A stretch of DNA of 39,906 nt, taken from assembly GCA_963621965.1 (NCBI GenBank), contig CAVFGN010000017.1:1-39906 (forward strand), written 5' to 3'. A program made the translations under genes and the position numbers. The notes under the pieces are model-generated. The model did not search any database and was not told the origin of the DNA. It saw only the letters and a list, made by a program, of their open reading frames with translations. The first letter of the stretch is position 1; each line of letters opens with the position of its first letter. This DNA is from JAEELC01 sp963621965. GTDB lineage: Bacteria; Bacillota_I; Bacilli_A; Acholeplasmatales; Anaeroplasmataceae. This document shows, in pieces, positions 1 through 12,184 of this stretch.

Positions 1-147
1 AATTAAATTGTTTTAATATTATTTAGATAAGTCTAAATGACTAAATCTACTCATTATTGGTCCTCTATGATCTTGATTATAGCCCCTTAAAATATTATTG
101 GATTTCTGGGGGAGGTAATGTTAAAAATATGTCTGCCATAATAATTA
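1..147. other. Left-edge stretch with no supported gene
   Basis: This AT-rich stretch follows the stop of the 177-aa gene on the minus strand. Short frames exist on both strands, but none has a convincing ribosome binding site, length or recognisable product. It may be the 3' spacer of the virion block or the start of another gene cut by the window edge. Confidence 0.5.
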
Positions 148-681
148 TTATTTATAAACAGTTACAATTTTTCCACCTTGTCTTTTTAAAAGAGGGGTTT
201 TACCGCCGTTTGCATAACCCTGTGTTAGATAACTACGTTTAACTCCATTATACTAATCACGCAATAACTTATACTCTAAATCTTCTTTAGGGGATTTTGG
301 TGAACTAGAATTAATCCGATGACCATTACCGATATAAGTAGTGTCTGTATCTATAACAAATCCTTCTGGGGCATGCCACGAATCTTGCTCTTTATCATCA
401 ATAACTGTTATGATTTGACGCCCCACTCCGTTTTTATCACCCCTCTCTATAACAGTTCTAACAGGATACTTTTTAGTAGCAGGACTATCTGTAACCACAT
501 AAGGATATCCAAAATCCTCACTAAAATCATATCTCATTACTTGGTTATTAGTCCCAGCAACGGGTGAAAGCCACTCCTTAGTGTGTGGCATGTGATGCCA
601 ATAATAATATGTATTATTATCTACCCATTTAGATTTGTATTCGTTTTTTTTTCTTGTATTGTTTTCTGCGTTTGTTGCCAT
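148..681 (-). CDS. Small virion-region protein, function unknown (177 aa)
   Basis: This is the last gene of the virion block. ATG at 681 is chosen over an upstream TTG in the same frame because it begins a normal hydrophilic start (MATNAENN). With TAG read as Gln at 253..255 the frame continues 34 codons to TAA at 148..150. The body is rich in aromatic and charged residues (WVDNNTYYYWHHMPH near the N-terminus). The C-terminus is basic and glycine-rich (NGGKTPLLKRQGGK). No transmembrane segment or catalytic motif is visible. It lies 86 bp downstream of the FISUMP-type tail protein, so a virion or virion-assembly role is an inference from position only. I do not recognise the family. Confidence 0.7.
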
Positions 682-767
682 TATAAAAAAAATTAATAAA
701 TTAAGATAATAGGTTGATATCAATTATATAGGTCTATATAATTGAAGTTGCTTTCTTTACTTTTTTG

Positions 768-3700
768 TTAAACATCTTTTACTAGACGGACGGGTATTTT
801 ATAATAACTAATATCATTAATATAACTACCTAAATAGCGTTCTAGTTCTATGTATTTTAAGTCTCTGCTATCATAGTAGTCACTATTATCAATTTGAGTG
901 GCCGCCCAATACCCCCACAGTTCCTTCACGCGTATAATCTAGCTACCATTATATATACCAGCAGATGGTAAAAACACTGCGCCCGCAGCTTCTAATTGCT
1001 ACCATTGGTCTATCGTAAAAATTTGATGCTCTGCATACCCTTGCATATTATTGATCACACCGTCTATACCACCCTCTTTAAACGATAAGTTATCAGGACA
1101 AACCCAATCATCTGGTAAAATGATAACACCATTTACAAACTGTGTACCTTCCTCGTTTAAATTAATATGTGCAACACCCCTCAATTTAAAATAGGAATTG
1201 CGTTGATTAAGGAGATATGTCCACTCATCAGCAGTGAGTGTACGATAGGTATTTGGTGCATTTGTTCCGATTTTATTTGCACCCCAATCAACAAAATTGC
1301 CTAAAAAGCACGTATCAGAATATGGTTTAAATAATCCAAGACCATAAGGAGATGTTACAGTTGAAATGTTATCCTATTCAAAACTAGGATAAAACAAATC
1401 AACGGTATCTGCAACATTATTAATTGTAAATGTTCCCTCTCTGAACCAGCCATACCTATCACCACTACTACCACCGTCAGATGTTCCATAACAGACTGTA
1501 CCACCAGTAAGATTATCCACACCTATCACATCATACTGATTCTAGGCAAAGGCCCAAGTATCAGTAGACTGAGTGTACTACAAATTACCTTTACTGAAAG
1601 TAACCTTTTTAGTGGCAGATACTGAGAATTGACCAGTCAAGGTCTTCTCAACAAACGTAGCACTCACCGTAACTGCGCTTGCTGGCATTGTGAATGAATT
1701 ATTACTTACCGTAACAGTACTACCACTAGTTGTCTTAACTACCCAAGAACTAAATGTATAACCACTACTTGCTGTTGCTGTTAATGTAACTGTATCACCA
1801 ACACTAGCAGTTGTCTTATTTGAACTAATAGTACCTCCAGTTGATTGTGTTACGGTTATGGTATAACTTATCTTCTTAAAGGTAGCAGTAACAGTAACAT
1901 CTTCTTCAGGCATTGTGAATGAAGTGCCAGTAATAGTTTCACCATTTACAGTAATAGTATCAATCCCATATCCAGCATCTGGTGTGACAGTGAGGTTAAC
2001 GGTAGTACCTACTTTGTTTACCTCATTACAAGTAACTGTACCGTTAATGGTAGGCTCTATAGTACAAGTGTATTTATCAATATAACATGATATATATATA
2101 TCAATATATTCCTGCTTTGGTGAAAGACTTATAGTTGATGTGTCTTCTAAAGAGCACGGGAGCTCATACATTGTACTACTATCGTTATTAATACAGTACT
2201 CATTTCTAATTACAGATCCATCTGAATAATCAGACGGTATTATTGAATATTCTATATCCTATGTTTTATAATCAAATAAAGAGCAAACATATACACCATC
2301 AATAGTTTCTGCTGTCTAATTTCCTTTAGTAGGGCCTCCTTCAAGCTAAACAGTACACCCAATACAATGGAATCTGGCAGTACAGTACTTATAAAAATTA
2401 GCTACTGCATTAACTACATGATTAGTACCATCAAACATCTCTAATCGGGATTGATCTGTTTTACCATCCCACCAATCATAAAAATAATACTGATTTGAAT
2501 CGAGATTATTTGCAACTAATGTTACCCCATCGTCAGTATTAATACGAGAGCCTATACTATAGTTATCACTACTAACAGCACCATAAGTTTCATTATTAGA
2601 ATAGGCATTTACTATCCATACAGGATGTGTTTTAGCCTGTACTATTAGTACTTTGGGTATTTTAGATATAGATACGAGTACATTTGACTACCATTTATCC
2701 TTTTCCCAAGGATAAAAGCTATACTAGGTTTTTGTAGTGTCTAATTTTGAGTGTCCTACTCCTAAAAGTTTTATTTCACTAACATCATTATAACCATCTG
2801 TATATTCAACATTACTTTCCTAATTTTCTACTGAAATAATATTAAACTAAAAATTATCCCCAGTTCTTAAGTTATCTCGTTTCTCGGGATCCCATGTATA
2901 TGAAACTGTTTCACAATCATCTATTCTTTCAAAGATGATAGTAACTAAATCCGCATATTCTAATTTACCAATGACAATAACTAGTTCTTTGTAAATAATA
3001 AGTTTTAAAACTCCAGCAAGACCTGGTGAAATAACCATGTCATCGGCCGTATACATATTATATACTCGAACACCATTAAGTGATTTTGGTAAGGTTACTG
3101 TTATATTAGTAGTTCTATTATTTTTTATAATAAGCTCTGTTCGTTTTACAGACTCTAAAGCCTTGATAGTATCAGTATCTAAAGATAATGAAAAATTATC
3201 ACCAATATTATATTTTAATAACGCTAATGGCTTAACTTTATAATCTTGAGGTCTGTTTACATTTACTGTTTTTTCAGAAAACTCATTTTCAATATTTAAA
3301 ACTGTAGTTCCGTCTGTAATATATAGACCATCACCAACAGTTTGATAAGTCTTTGTTTTAACCTTTAACTGGCCAGTAGTTTCATCAATAACAAAGTCAC
3401 CAGTAAAAATAGATGATTCTCCATCTTTTGCTTTTAATTCAGTGATTGATTTGGTAGCTAATTGATTCAAATTATCAATATATAATATATTTTCCAAATC
3501 TTTTAGCTTTACATCAAATTGTTGAGATGAATCTTCAGTTTCATTTATTACATGAATAAGACCCTTACTGTTAGTCCAAGTTAGCCCCTGTAATAATAAA
3601 ACCATTCCTTTGGTTTCATCATAAGAATATAACTAAAACTTTTTATCTGTAACAGTAATATATACAGACTTTTTATAAGCAGTAGCCGTAATCCAAGAAG

Positions 3701-4514
3701 TTCCATTCCATATTTTTAATGTTTTAGTATTAGGGTTATACCATAGGGTATCTTTTATAAAAGAACCACTAGGAGTGGTATCCTAAAAATACTAAATAAA
3801 TAAAGCATCATTAATAAAGCTTGGAAGCTGTTCTAATTTTATCTAGTTATTCTCAAGATCTACCTTATCTGACAGACTCATATAAAGACAGTTGTCGTCA
3901 TCTACATACAGATGTTTTTCATCTTCAGGTATCTATAAAGTTATATATGTAGAACCATAAAAGTTATAGATATAAATACCATTTTTAGCAGTTAGCTTAT
4001 CTTGTTTTGGTTGGATATCCTTTGTTTCTTCTTCAATAGTTTCACTAACTATTGTATCCACCTTATCAATATCTAAAGATAAGCCGTTTTCATCTAATGA
4101 TAATAACTAGGGGTATTCTTCTGAATCAGACTGAAGTTTTATTTCAAGAAGATCATCTTTTGTCTATAAACCTCCAGTATTAGAAAGTAATAACTCTAAA
4201 GTATCACCATTAACATTTAAAGGATTATAACCATAGGTTATAAATGTTAAATCTTTACTATAATCAATTTTTTCCCAACCAGATGAGCTTTGTGATAATA
4301 TTTTGTTTACTAATCTGTAATCACCGTTTTCTGATTTTACATAAACAATGGTAACATTTTCAGATACTTTATCTTGAGGAATATCACATAAATCATTAAA
4401 AGCTTCTACAAACCGTCGTCCACCACGTACATTATCACTATCAAAAATAGAATAATTATTTATATTCTAATGAGAATACTCACCAGGTCTCAATAATTTG
4501 CCTTTCTTATTCAT
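768..4514 (-). CDS. Large tail/adhesin protein with InlB-type B-repeats and FISUMP-like C-terminus (1,248 aa)
   Basis: One open frame when about 20 internal TAGs are read as Gln; it overlaps the upstream gene by 8 bp. Residues 1 to about 560 are paralogous to the neighbouring 1,192-aa protein: both start M-(D/N)-K-x-G-K-x-L-R-P-G-E-Y-x-H-Q-N-I and share LWYNP and LATKS blocks. From about residue 818 there are two repeats of roughly 65-70 aa of the InlB B-repeat type (GDTVTLTATASSGYTF, then FTMPASAVTVSATF). From about 955 to the end follows a domain typical of Bacteroidetes surface proteins: a GQFSVSATKKVTFSKGNLQY start, ILPDDW, AVFLPSAG, GYWAAT and a final VRLVKDV. This pattern resembles the FISUMP (Fibrobacter succinogenes major paralogous) family. 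The likely role is a tail fibre or host-surface adhesin; that role is inferred from domains and position. Confidence 0.85.
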
Positions 4515-7500
4515 CTGTGGTTAAATCTGCTACAATTTCCCAATTTTGATACTACCCTTTCCACAATAAATCAAGCCATGCTTTTTTAGCCACCTCATCA
4601 TTTTCAAACGTTTTTAATATATGGAATTTTCGTTTAAAAGTAGGGTCCTTTGGATCTTCATTAAATGGATTCTATAATGTTATTACTTCACTGACACTGC
4701 CCCCATCACCAAAACAACTTAAAGTACATTCCATGAAACCATCGCCAGGATAATGTGTTCCATAATAATAAAAATGACTAGCACATGTTCTTTTAAAGAC
4801 GTTTACATTCATCTTTTTTAATGTTGACGGTAATGTGTATGAATAAACATTTCTTTTATAATTATATTCATGAAACGCACTTGTGTCTAATACTTCTATA
4901 CCTTCTGGTATAGTAATTTCATATTTTCCTGAAATAGTACTGTTTGTCTTTTGTTTATCAATGCTAGTTACACCAGTAGCTAAAGTACCACAAACTAATG
5001 TCATAGTGTTTTTATCAATAATAGCATTACACTCTGCACCAGTACATTCATATTTACCCTTTGTTTTGTCATAAACAGGTGCCTTACTAGAATATCTTGT
5101 ATTTCCATCAGAAACTGATATCTCCTAAAGTATATAACCGTTTAAAAAATATAAATCTATATTGACAGTTGATGCTGGAATATTTAATTTGGTTAAATTA
5201 TCCATTTCCCCCAAAGCACTCGTGCTAATTAATACAAGTCCTTCATTAAGAATGACTTCATTGCATTTTGCGCCATGAAATGCATATTTTTCTAGTGTTA
5301 ACACTGAACTAGGTATGATTAGTTTGTTAGCACTTATATATAACCGGGAAAATGCAGATGGAGCTATACTGCTAATACCGTCGGGTATAGTTATTGTTGT
5401 TATATTTTGTTCAACATCAATTGTATAACCAGTGGTTAAACTACCTTGAATTAACTTTAATGTACTACGCTCGATTATGGCATTACATTCCTCATAAGTA
5501 CCTTCGGGGTCATCATAAGTATATGTACCGTCAGTAGTTTTATAGGGGGTTTTACTTGTATACCTATCATTTTCACCATCCACAGTTATTGTACTTATAT
5601 TATTACACTAATAACATGGGGCTTCACCAATGGTGTTTACATCTTTAGTAATATGAAGTTTCTATAAACTGGACCCACCAAAGCACTGTTCACCTATTGT
5701 ATTTAAGGATTCGGGAGTGGTTAACTCTGTTATATAACATCCATAAAAACACGAGTTACCAAATTGTGTTATTCTTGGTTTTTGAGTTTCATCCTCAACC
5801 CAGTTTATTTCATTTACTGCACAATATTGAAAGGTATTATGTAGCACTAAATTATTTTTAGGATATGTAACACCGTTTTTAGTTACAGACTAAATTCTTA
5901 ATTCTTCATTTTGGTCTAATCCTTGAAAAGTGACTTTTTTTAACTTGCGGCAATTATAAAAAGCCCCAAAACCATTTGTATCTGTTAAAATATTTTTTGG
6001 AATAACTATTTCAGATATTTGAGTATTGCTAAGAATCCAATGTTCTAATGTTGTGAAATCTTTATTAACTGGAATGGTAAAATCTGTTATTTTAGTTTGG
6101 TAAAATGCATAACTATTTATTTTAGTTATCTTATTTATATCTTCAAATGTAATCTTATTTATATTTGTATTATAAAATGCCTATCTACCAATGGTGGTAA
6201 CAGTACTAGGTATCACTACACCAGTTATATACGAGTTATTTGAGAAAACGTAATTTCCGCTTAAATCATTTGATGATGATATCTCTACAATAGGATTTTC
6301 ATATACCAAGGTACTCCAGATATTGTCATATCCAGAACTTTTATTAAATTTACATTTTTCTGATACTAACTCTGTCGCATTTGTATTAGTACCCAGAGTC
6401 TAAACTGTTGTTAACGTAGACAGATCATAAGATGACTAATATTTCAATACATATGTTGGTTTTTCTAATCCAATATAACAATATATGATAATATTATCAT
6501 TCTATATCACAAAATCTATAGTAGCTGTTCCGCCTTCAGGTATAAACAAATAAGACTCATCATGAGTAAGATAAGTGGAATATGTGTCTGCAGATTCGGG
6601 GAAATGCACATTAGCCTCGGTACCGCTATCATTACGAATTAGTAAAGCAGCTCGTTTTACTGATTGTAAACTTTTTATTTTTTCACTGTTAATAGTTACA
6701 TAAAGACTTGGCTATGTTAATGTTAACTAATACAATGCAACCTCTGGGTCTAATTCCCATGATGATGCTGTATCATCTTTAATAGTATAATCTCTTACAG
6801 AAGTATTAGCTTCATATTGATTTTTTATTTTTATAACATCATTATCAATAATAATACCATCACCTTGCTTGTAATATACAGTTGCATCTGCATCAATAGT
6901 ACCCGTTTTTGTATCATAAGATAAATTTTCACCCCAAAAAGAGGAACTACCGTCTGATGCTTTCCAGTCTAAAGGAGATTTAGTTGCTAAAGTATTATCA
7001 GTGTCGTCAATCTCTAACATGAAATCGTTATCCTTCAGATTTATATTTATAGATTGTTCATTAGCACTTTCATCCTTTTCATATGTAGTACCTTTTCCAT
7101 CAACCCATTGTATATCTGAATATATTTGAGATAAACCAGTAAGTTCAGCATCATACTGATAATATTTTATTTGACCTGATGTTTTAAATAGATAAATAGT
7201 ACCTTCCATAGGAGATACTATAACCCAAGAATTAACAACATTACCTGACCCATCAGTTGTAGCACTATATAGTTTTAGCTCTCTAGATGTTGGATTGTAC
7301 CATAAATCTTCAAGAGAAGCACTACCAGGCTCGGTTTCTTGTACAAACTAAAGTGCAATAGTATCATCAATAAAACCAGGTAGCTATGTTTTTAAAACCT
7401 TGTTATTTTCATCTAAATCGGCTTTTGAAGATAAATCAGCATAAAGACCATTAGAATCAACCTTTAAATATCTTTCCCCATCCTTTAGTTTTACTGATAT

Positions 7501-8085
7501 TTCAGTAGTTTTTTTAGTAGTTTCAGTAGCCTCTTTAGTTTCAATCTTAATACCGCCAACAGGCGTTAAAACATCTTGCTTATCTGTTTGAGCACCTAGA
7601 GTATTTGTGATTTTATTATTAATATAACTATTGATTTTAGTATAATCCACTTTTAAACCATTAGCATCAACAGTTAAATAGTTTTTAGAAACATCTGAAT
7701 TATTATTTAATAATATACCCAATCCACCATTAGTAGATAACCCACTTGAAGTACTAAGAGTTAAGCTAACATCTTGGTTTTCAACCTTTAATGGTGCAGT
7801 TGCTTTAGTAACAGCATTATTAGATTTAGTATAATCTATTTTTTCCCAACCTTTACTGTTTTCATGGTTAGCTTTATCTATTAATCTGTAGTCATCTTTA
7901 GTAGATGTTACATATACGACAGATACCAATTCAGAAAGTTTATCCTCTGGAATTAAATAAAGTTCACTAACATTTGCCACAACACGCCTGCCACCTCTGA
8001 TGTTTTCCTCATCAGCGATGGCATAATTATCTATATTCTAATGGGCGTATTCCCCAGGTCTTAATATTTTACCCCTTTTATCCAT
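4507..8085 (-). CDS. Large tail/adhesin protein with BspA-type leucine-rich repeats (1,192 aa)
   Basis: A continuous frame with about 15 in-frame TAGs read as Gln; ATG at 8085 follows the upstream stop (8088..8090) by 2 bp. Residues 1 to about 560 match the N-terminus of the next gene (same start motif, RGGRR, LWYNP), so both probably dock on the same tail structure. From about residue 585 to 1150 the protein has irregular leucine-rich repeats of BspA type, with units such as VVIPSTVTTIGRQAFYNT and TIPDGISSIAPSAFSRL. Repeats of this class occur in surface proteins of Bacteroidetes, Treponema and Trichomonas and bind proteins or other cells. The C-terminal 45 residues are a charged helix-rich segment. 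A receptor-binding or tail-fibre role is inferred. Confidence 0.85.
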
Positions 8086-8087
8086 AA

Positions 8088-9620
8088 TTATTTAAGTGTT
8101 ATCACATTATTAGCATAAGCCCCTGGAACAGAAGACCTATATATGTTATATACCACACCATTAATTGTAACAGTATTTTCCTATAAGAACCACACGCTTG
8201 TAACATCAAGTTCATTGTCCATTATAAATGTATCAACCTTATTAGGAGAAAGAATCCAACTATACTATGTTACCGACGGATTTAATATAATAGAACTACC
8301 AGAACTTTGTATATGGTCTGAATATGTAATGTCAGTACTATAATCAATATTATCAAAATAAATAACAGGATCAAACCAAGTAATCTCGTTAGAGCTTACT
8401 ACAAAAATATTATCGTAAGAATCTGTTATTTTTAACTCATAGGTTGCAGAGGAAAGATCTTTCTATTTAGCTAAGGTTGAATCGGTTACTGAATCCGTAC
8501 CAGCACTTATGTCAGATACATCATCATATACCTTTAAAGTAGTAGAATTGCCCGATATTACTCTAGATAAAGAAACTTTTTTAATTTTACACTTTGTATT
8601 ATCAATATATTGAGAATTTCCAGAATTCCACTAAATAGTTACCTCTGGTACTTCAGCAGCATTTTCAATTGATGAAATCTTTGATAATGTTTCATTCTTT
8701 GTTACTATAAATAAATTTGGTATAACACTTGGTTTTGACTCTGTACCAATCACCAATTTAGAAGTTATACCATCCACCTTTAATAAAAACAAAGTCTATT
8801 CGCCTGGCTTATCTACATAAGCATCAAATGAAAACTTATTATCTACAATTTCAAATGTAGTAGTATTACCCTTGGTGTCTATCAACTAAACTTGTGGTCC
8901 TTTAGGATAAGGCTCTAAAAATGTTACAGTTACTGTTTGTTTATAGTCAGAATCAGCATATTCCAATATTTTAGGAGATACTGTAAAATTTATAGTACTC
9001 TCTGTAGCCATGTCTTTTAACAATTCTGTAGCAGACATGTCTTTACAAGGAACGAGATCACCATCAACATATTTACCAAAAGTTTTACCGTTTTGTAATG
9101 ATACAGTAAAATTCTCGGTAAAAGTCTCGGCATTAACAGAAGAGAATGGAACTTTAACCTTTTTATACTCTTTAAAGGTTGTACCAACATAATTTGGAGA
9201 TAAAATAACATAATTATGTGACAGCTCTTCAGCATCAACATTAATCCTACCAAAGTTTGTGTAAGTACCAGATTCTTGAGCTATATAAATTCCTTTTAAT
9301 GTCCTTTCTGCCGACTTTCTGTCATTTTCAGGATTGGTTGTTCTTGTTGCAAACCCATAAAAACCAGGTGTTTCAACAGCATCACCACCCGTAGTCTATA
9401 TAGTTTCTATTTTTGAAAGAGCATTAATAATACCAGCCCCCATATTTTCAATAAGAGCTTGATAGTCCTATTTTGTATATGAAGATGGACACCCATCAAA
9501 TATAGACTTTAAGTCACAAACTGTTTGTTCAAATTGAGGAGATGTCTAATTATCGGCTAGGACTTCAGTGTCCACACAACCATTTAAATTATCCACCTAG
9601 TACATTAAAGTTTCATCCAT
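8088..9620 (-). CDS. Tail-associated protein with Ig-like beta domains (510 aa)
   Basis: Read through several TAG codons (for example after MDETLMY at the N-terminus), the frame runs from ATG 9620 to TAA 8088. The middle has a segment starting TLKGIYIAQESGTYTNFG, a pattern I associate with tail proteins of Bacteroides phages. It is followed by beta-rich stretches (FTVSPKILEYADSDYKQTVT, then VQLIDTKGNTTTFEI) resembling Ig-like folds. No enzymatic motif is visible. It lies between a 288-aa unknown protein and the two large paralogous tail proteins, in one tightly spaced run. A structural role in the tail or baseplate is likely, but the exact position in the virion cannot be told from sequence. 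Confidence 0.75.
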
Positions 9621-9644
9621 GTTTTTATAGGCTTATTTAAATAA

Positions 9645-10511
9645 TTATTGTTGTTCTTCTTCCTATGAAGTATTATCATACGGAAGAAATTTACTATATT
9701 CTTTTTTTAATTCCTCTATGTCTTCACCACGTAAATGCTTTTCACATTCCTCTAATTTAGCATAGAGTTTTGAATCCCACATTTTAACTTGTTGTTTAAG
9801 CTCTTTTATTTGTTCTTTTTTAAGAAAATACCACCCAGAGGTAACACTATATAAATTATGTTTCTATGCGAGTAATGTGGGAGTATCCTTATAACTAAAA
9901 AAACTGTTAAACATTAAAGGATCTAAATCATTCTTGTACTGAAGTAAATCTGTAACTTTAACACCTAACCCATTTATTTTTTTGTTTAATTCAAACATCG
10001 CATTAATTACCTACATCTTGGTATTATAATCAGAGAATTTTACTACAGATGTATCATATATATTCACTATTCCTTGTAAATCATCTATATTAAAATCCTT
10101 TAATTGAGCCTTTAGTTTCCTATTATAAACTTTATTTGTAAAGTCCAAAACACTAAAAGCAGATGATTCACCAGCAACTTTATTACACTCTTTTACATCC
10201 CAAATAACAGTACCTAAATCAAAGTAAACACTACCAGTAGTTGCCCGCTGAATAGTGTCCCATTTCTATGTACTAGGTAAAAAATAAAGATATTCTGTAG
10301 GATATTCTATTTCTTTTATATCATAATAGGGTAAAAACTGTAAATACTGCATACCACCTAAATCTGTATACAAAGTGAGTTTTTCCCTCCTATTATTCAT
10401 GATAAGAGCCTGATAGGCGGCTTTCCACATATCCTAAATTATAAAACTATAAACATCCTCAATAGTCTTATCAAATAAATAAGGACGCCACCAATAACTT
10501 GTTATAAACAT
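9645..10511 (-). CDS. Virion-region protein, possible neck/tail component (288 aa)
   Basis: First gene after a terminator and a 154-bp AT-rich gap, so it probably starts a new transcript leading into the large tail genes. ATG 10511 to TAA 9645, with several TAGs read as Gln. The start MFITSYWWRPYLFD is aromatic. The second half has a helical, charged region (KKEQIKELKQQVKMWDSKL and following) consistent with a short coiled coil, and the last residues are Q/E-rich. No catalytic motif or membrane segment is visible. Adapter or tail-completion proteins often precede tail-fibre genes, but I cannot assign it to a family. Confidence 0.7.
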
Positions 10512-10665
10512 ACAACATTAACATTAATTAATTTCTACATTCTCAATGTACAAAATTAAAAAAAATTATATCTATATCCTACTATAAAAAAATATTTATT
10601 ATATGTTAATTGGTGTTATTTAAAATAAAAAAGACACATAATTTCTTATGTGTCTTAATAAACCT
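10512..10665 (-). promoter_or_regulatory. Intergenic gap with a possible late promoter
   Basis: AT-rich spacer between the HExxH gene and the 288-aa gene. It holds the terminator described separately. On the minus strand, TAATTTTG (plus coordinates 10551..10558) fits the Bacteroidetes -7 consensus TAnnTTTG about 40 bp before the ATG, but no clear TTTG lies at the expected -33 spacing. In so AT-rich a sequence this could be chance. Confidence 0.25.
10631..10656 (-). terminator. Intrinsic terminator after the HExxH gene
   Basis: A perfect 11-bp inverted repeat (AAGACACATAA / TTATGTGTCTT) with a 4-nt loop lies 10 bp past the stop of the 138-aa gene. On the minus strand it is followed by TTTTTATTTTA, the U-rich tail expected of an intrinsic terminator. 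It splits the virion block into two transcription units. Confidence 0.8.
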
Positions 10666-11082
10666 TTAAATTAAGGCTATTTCTTTCTTACAATGTTCAC
10701 AAATAAAAGTTCTTAATACTGGAAACATTAATTCTCCGATTGTACCTAATAGGTATTGGATTTCTTCATCTAGAGGATTTAAGTCTAATGCCTGTGCAAT
10801 ATGCATAGCTAGATGTCCTTTTTCGTGGTCCGCAGTACTATTAAACTGCTTGCTATTATTAGCTCTGCCTATTATTACTACGCTGATGTGGTCTTCTAAT
10901 GAAGAATATGTAAATCCTGAATTATATTCCTATAATAGATATTTTACATCGTTTATATTTTCAGAATCACAGCCCACTCTGTGTAGGCATTGTGCTATGC
11001 ATTCTAAATCTTCATAAAAGGCATCGTAGAATATCTTTACGTTCCAATCGTAATCATCGAGTCTAAAAGTCTGTATAATCAT
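10666..11082 (-). CDS. HExxH-motif protein, putative zinc peptidase-like (138 aa)
   Basis: ATG 11082 overlaps the upstream stop (ATGA), a sign of translational coupling. One TAG is read as Gln. The middle holds TADHEKGHLAMHIAQALDL, which contains an HExxH zinc-binding motif in a helix, as in zincin metallopeptidases and related folds. An ECEHCKK-like Cys pair near the C-terminus (CEHC) could bind a second metal. The protein is short for a full peptidase, and no third zinc ligand is certain. It could process tail proteins or the host envelope, or be a catalytically dead homologue. Function is inferred only from the motif. Confidence 0.7.
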
Positions 11083-11486
11083 AGCATATCCTCCCAATAA
11101 ATAGGTATTCCTTTTCCTATACAGTCAGCATAAAATCTAGTAAATGGCATTTCTTCATAAGAATCCTAATCATCAATTACATCTTTAATATATAAAGCCC
11201 AATGCTTATCATCTGCTATTGATGAGCCTAAAAAATCTGCTTTACACATATTTGCTATATAGACATAATCATAAGTAGAATCATTAATTTTAATGTTTTG
11301 GTTATTCAATAAGGTGTTAACCTATTCCTTTGTCAGGGGTTGTATATATTCTTTTTTATTTGCAGCATTACGTTTATACATCATACTAACAGCCCAATCA
11401 CACATTGCCTTACTAAAATGCCAGCCATAATAGGATAAATACTATTCCATTCCTGTTGGAAAAGAATCTTTACTGTCTAATCTCAT
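11079..11486 (-). CDS. Conserved-looking small phage protein with GWHFSK motif (135 aa)
   Basis: ATG 11486 to TGA 11079, with three TAGs read as Gln. The N-terminal half has YLSYYGWHFSKAMCDWAVSMM, a motif I have an impression of seeing in small uncharacterised proteins of gut phages, followed by a hydrophilic body ending IPIYWEDML. No catalytic residues can be named. It sits between a 53-aa gene and the HExxH gene with overlapping or near-overlapping ends, so these three are probably co-translated. Confidence 0.7.
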
Positions 11487-11490
11487 AATA

Positions 11491-11652
11491 TTAGTATTTA
11501 CTATGTCGTTCTTCTAAAGATATTTCCCTCATAGCTGCTTTATAACCATCTTCATAACCACACTCATAGACCTCATCCTCTTGTGATAACGATTCCTTTC
11601 TATAGCCGTATTTTGGAGTCTTTCTCTCTCTGATTTCCCACATTCTGTTCAT
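11491..11652 (-). CDS. Small acidic/basic protein (53 aa)
   Basis: ATG 11652 has a good ribosome binding site (GGAGAAATAATATG), and the frame ends at TAA 11491 with no TAG. The product is short and highly charged (MNRMWEIRERKTPKYGYRKE at the start; CGYEDGYKAAMREI near the end). It overlaps the stop of the 170-aa gene by 1-2 codons, which supports it as a real coupled gene. Function unknown. Confidence 0.6.
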   Translation of the reverse strand: MNRMWEIRERKTPKYGYRKESLSQEDEVYECGYEDGYKAAMREISLEERHSKY

Positions 11653-11653
11653 A

Positions 11654-12166
11654 TTATTTCTCCTTTTTTGTTAAGGTTTCAATCATCTCCGTTAGATTAT
11701 TTAAAGTCTTTGATACATCTTCCATCTATGATTTTAAAGTAATAATTTCATCCTATTGCTATTTTTTCTATGCATATTCTGGATTTAATTTATCTAAAAT
11801 AAGTTCACAGCTTTGTATGATAAGTTTATGTGTATCAACGCTATTAATAGTATCCTCGCTTTTCTTTTTAAAACTTATGATTTCTGAATTCATAGCATCT
11901 TTACTATCTGAAATAACCACACTTTCACCATTACTAAATGAATCCGCTATATCTAAATGTGCGGGTAACCCATTATAGTTTAATGTTTTATCACCAACCT
12001 TGACAATTAAATCTACAATCATCTCTTGTGTCTAATTAAAAGCTGGTGGAATAGTATATTTAGGCTTTAATGTTGGAATATTTGTAATAGTTCCAATTTC
12101 TAATTCTGGATTATTTCCTTTATGAAAGATATATATCTAACTATTCTAACGGAGTGATTGAAACAT
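11654..12166 (-). CDS. Virion-region protein with C-terminal coiled coil (170 aa)
   Basis: Starts MFQSLRQNSQIYIFHKGN when two early TAGs are read as Gln, and ends TAA 11654. The N-terminal part is beta-rich (DLIVKVGDKTLNYNGLPAHL). The last 45 residues form a likely coiled coil rich in K, Q and E, partly written with TAG codons. It precedes the 53-aa gene and follows the 109-aa gene with an 18-bp gap. A small structural protein is a fair guess; I do not recognise the family. Confidence 0.65.
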
Positions 12167-12184
12167 AAATTATTGTTTTTAATG

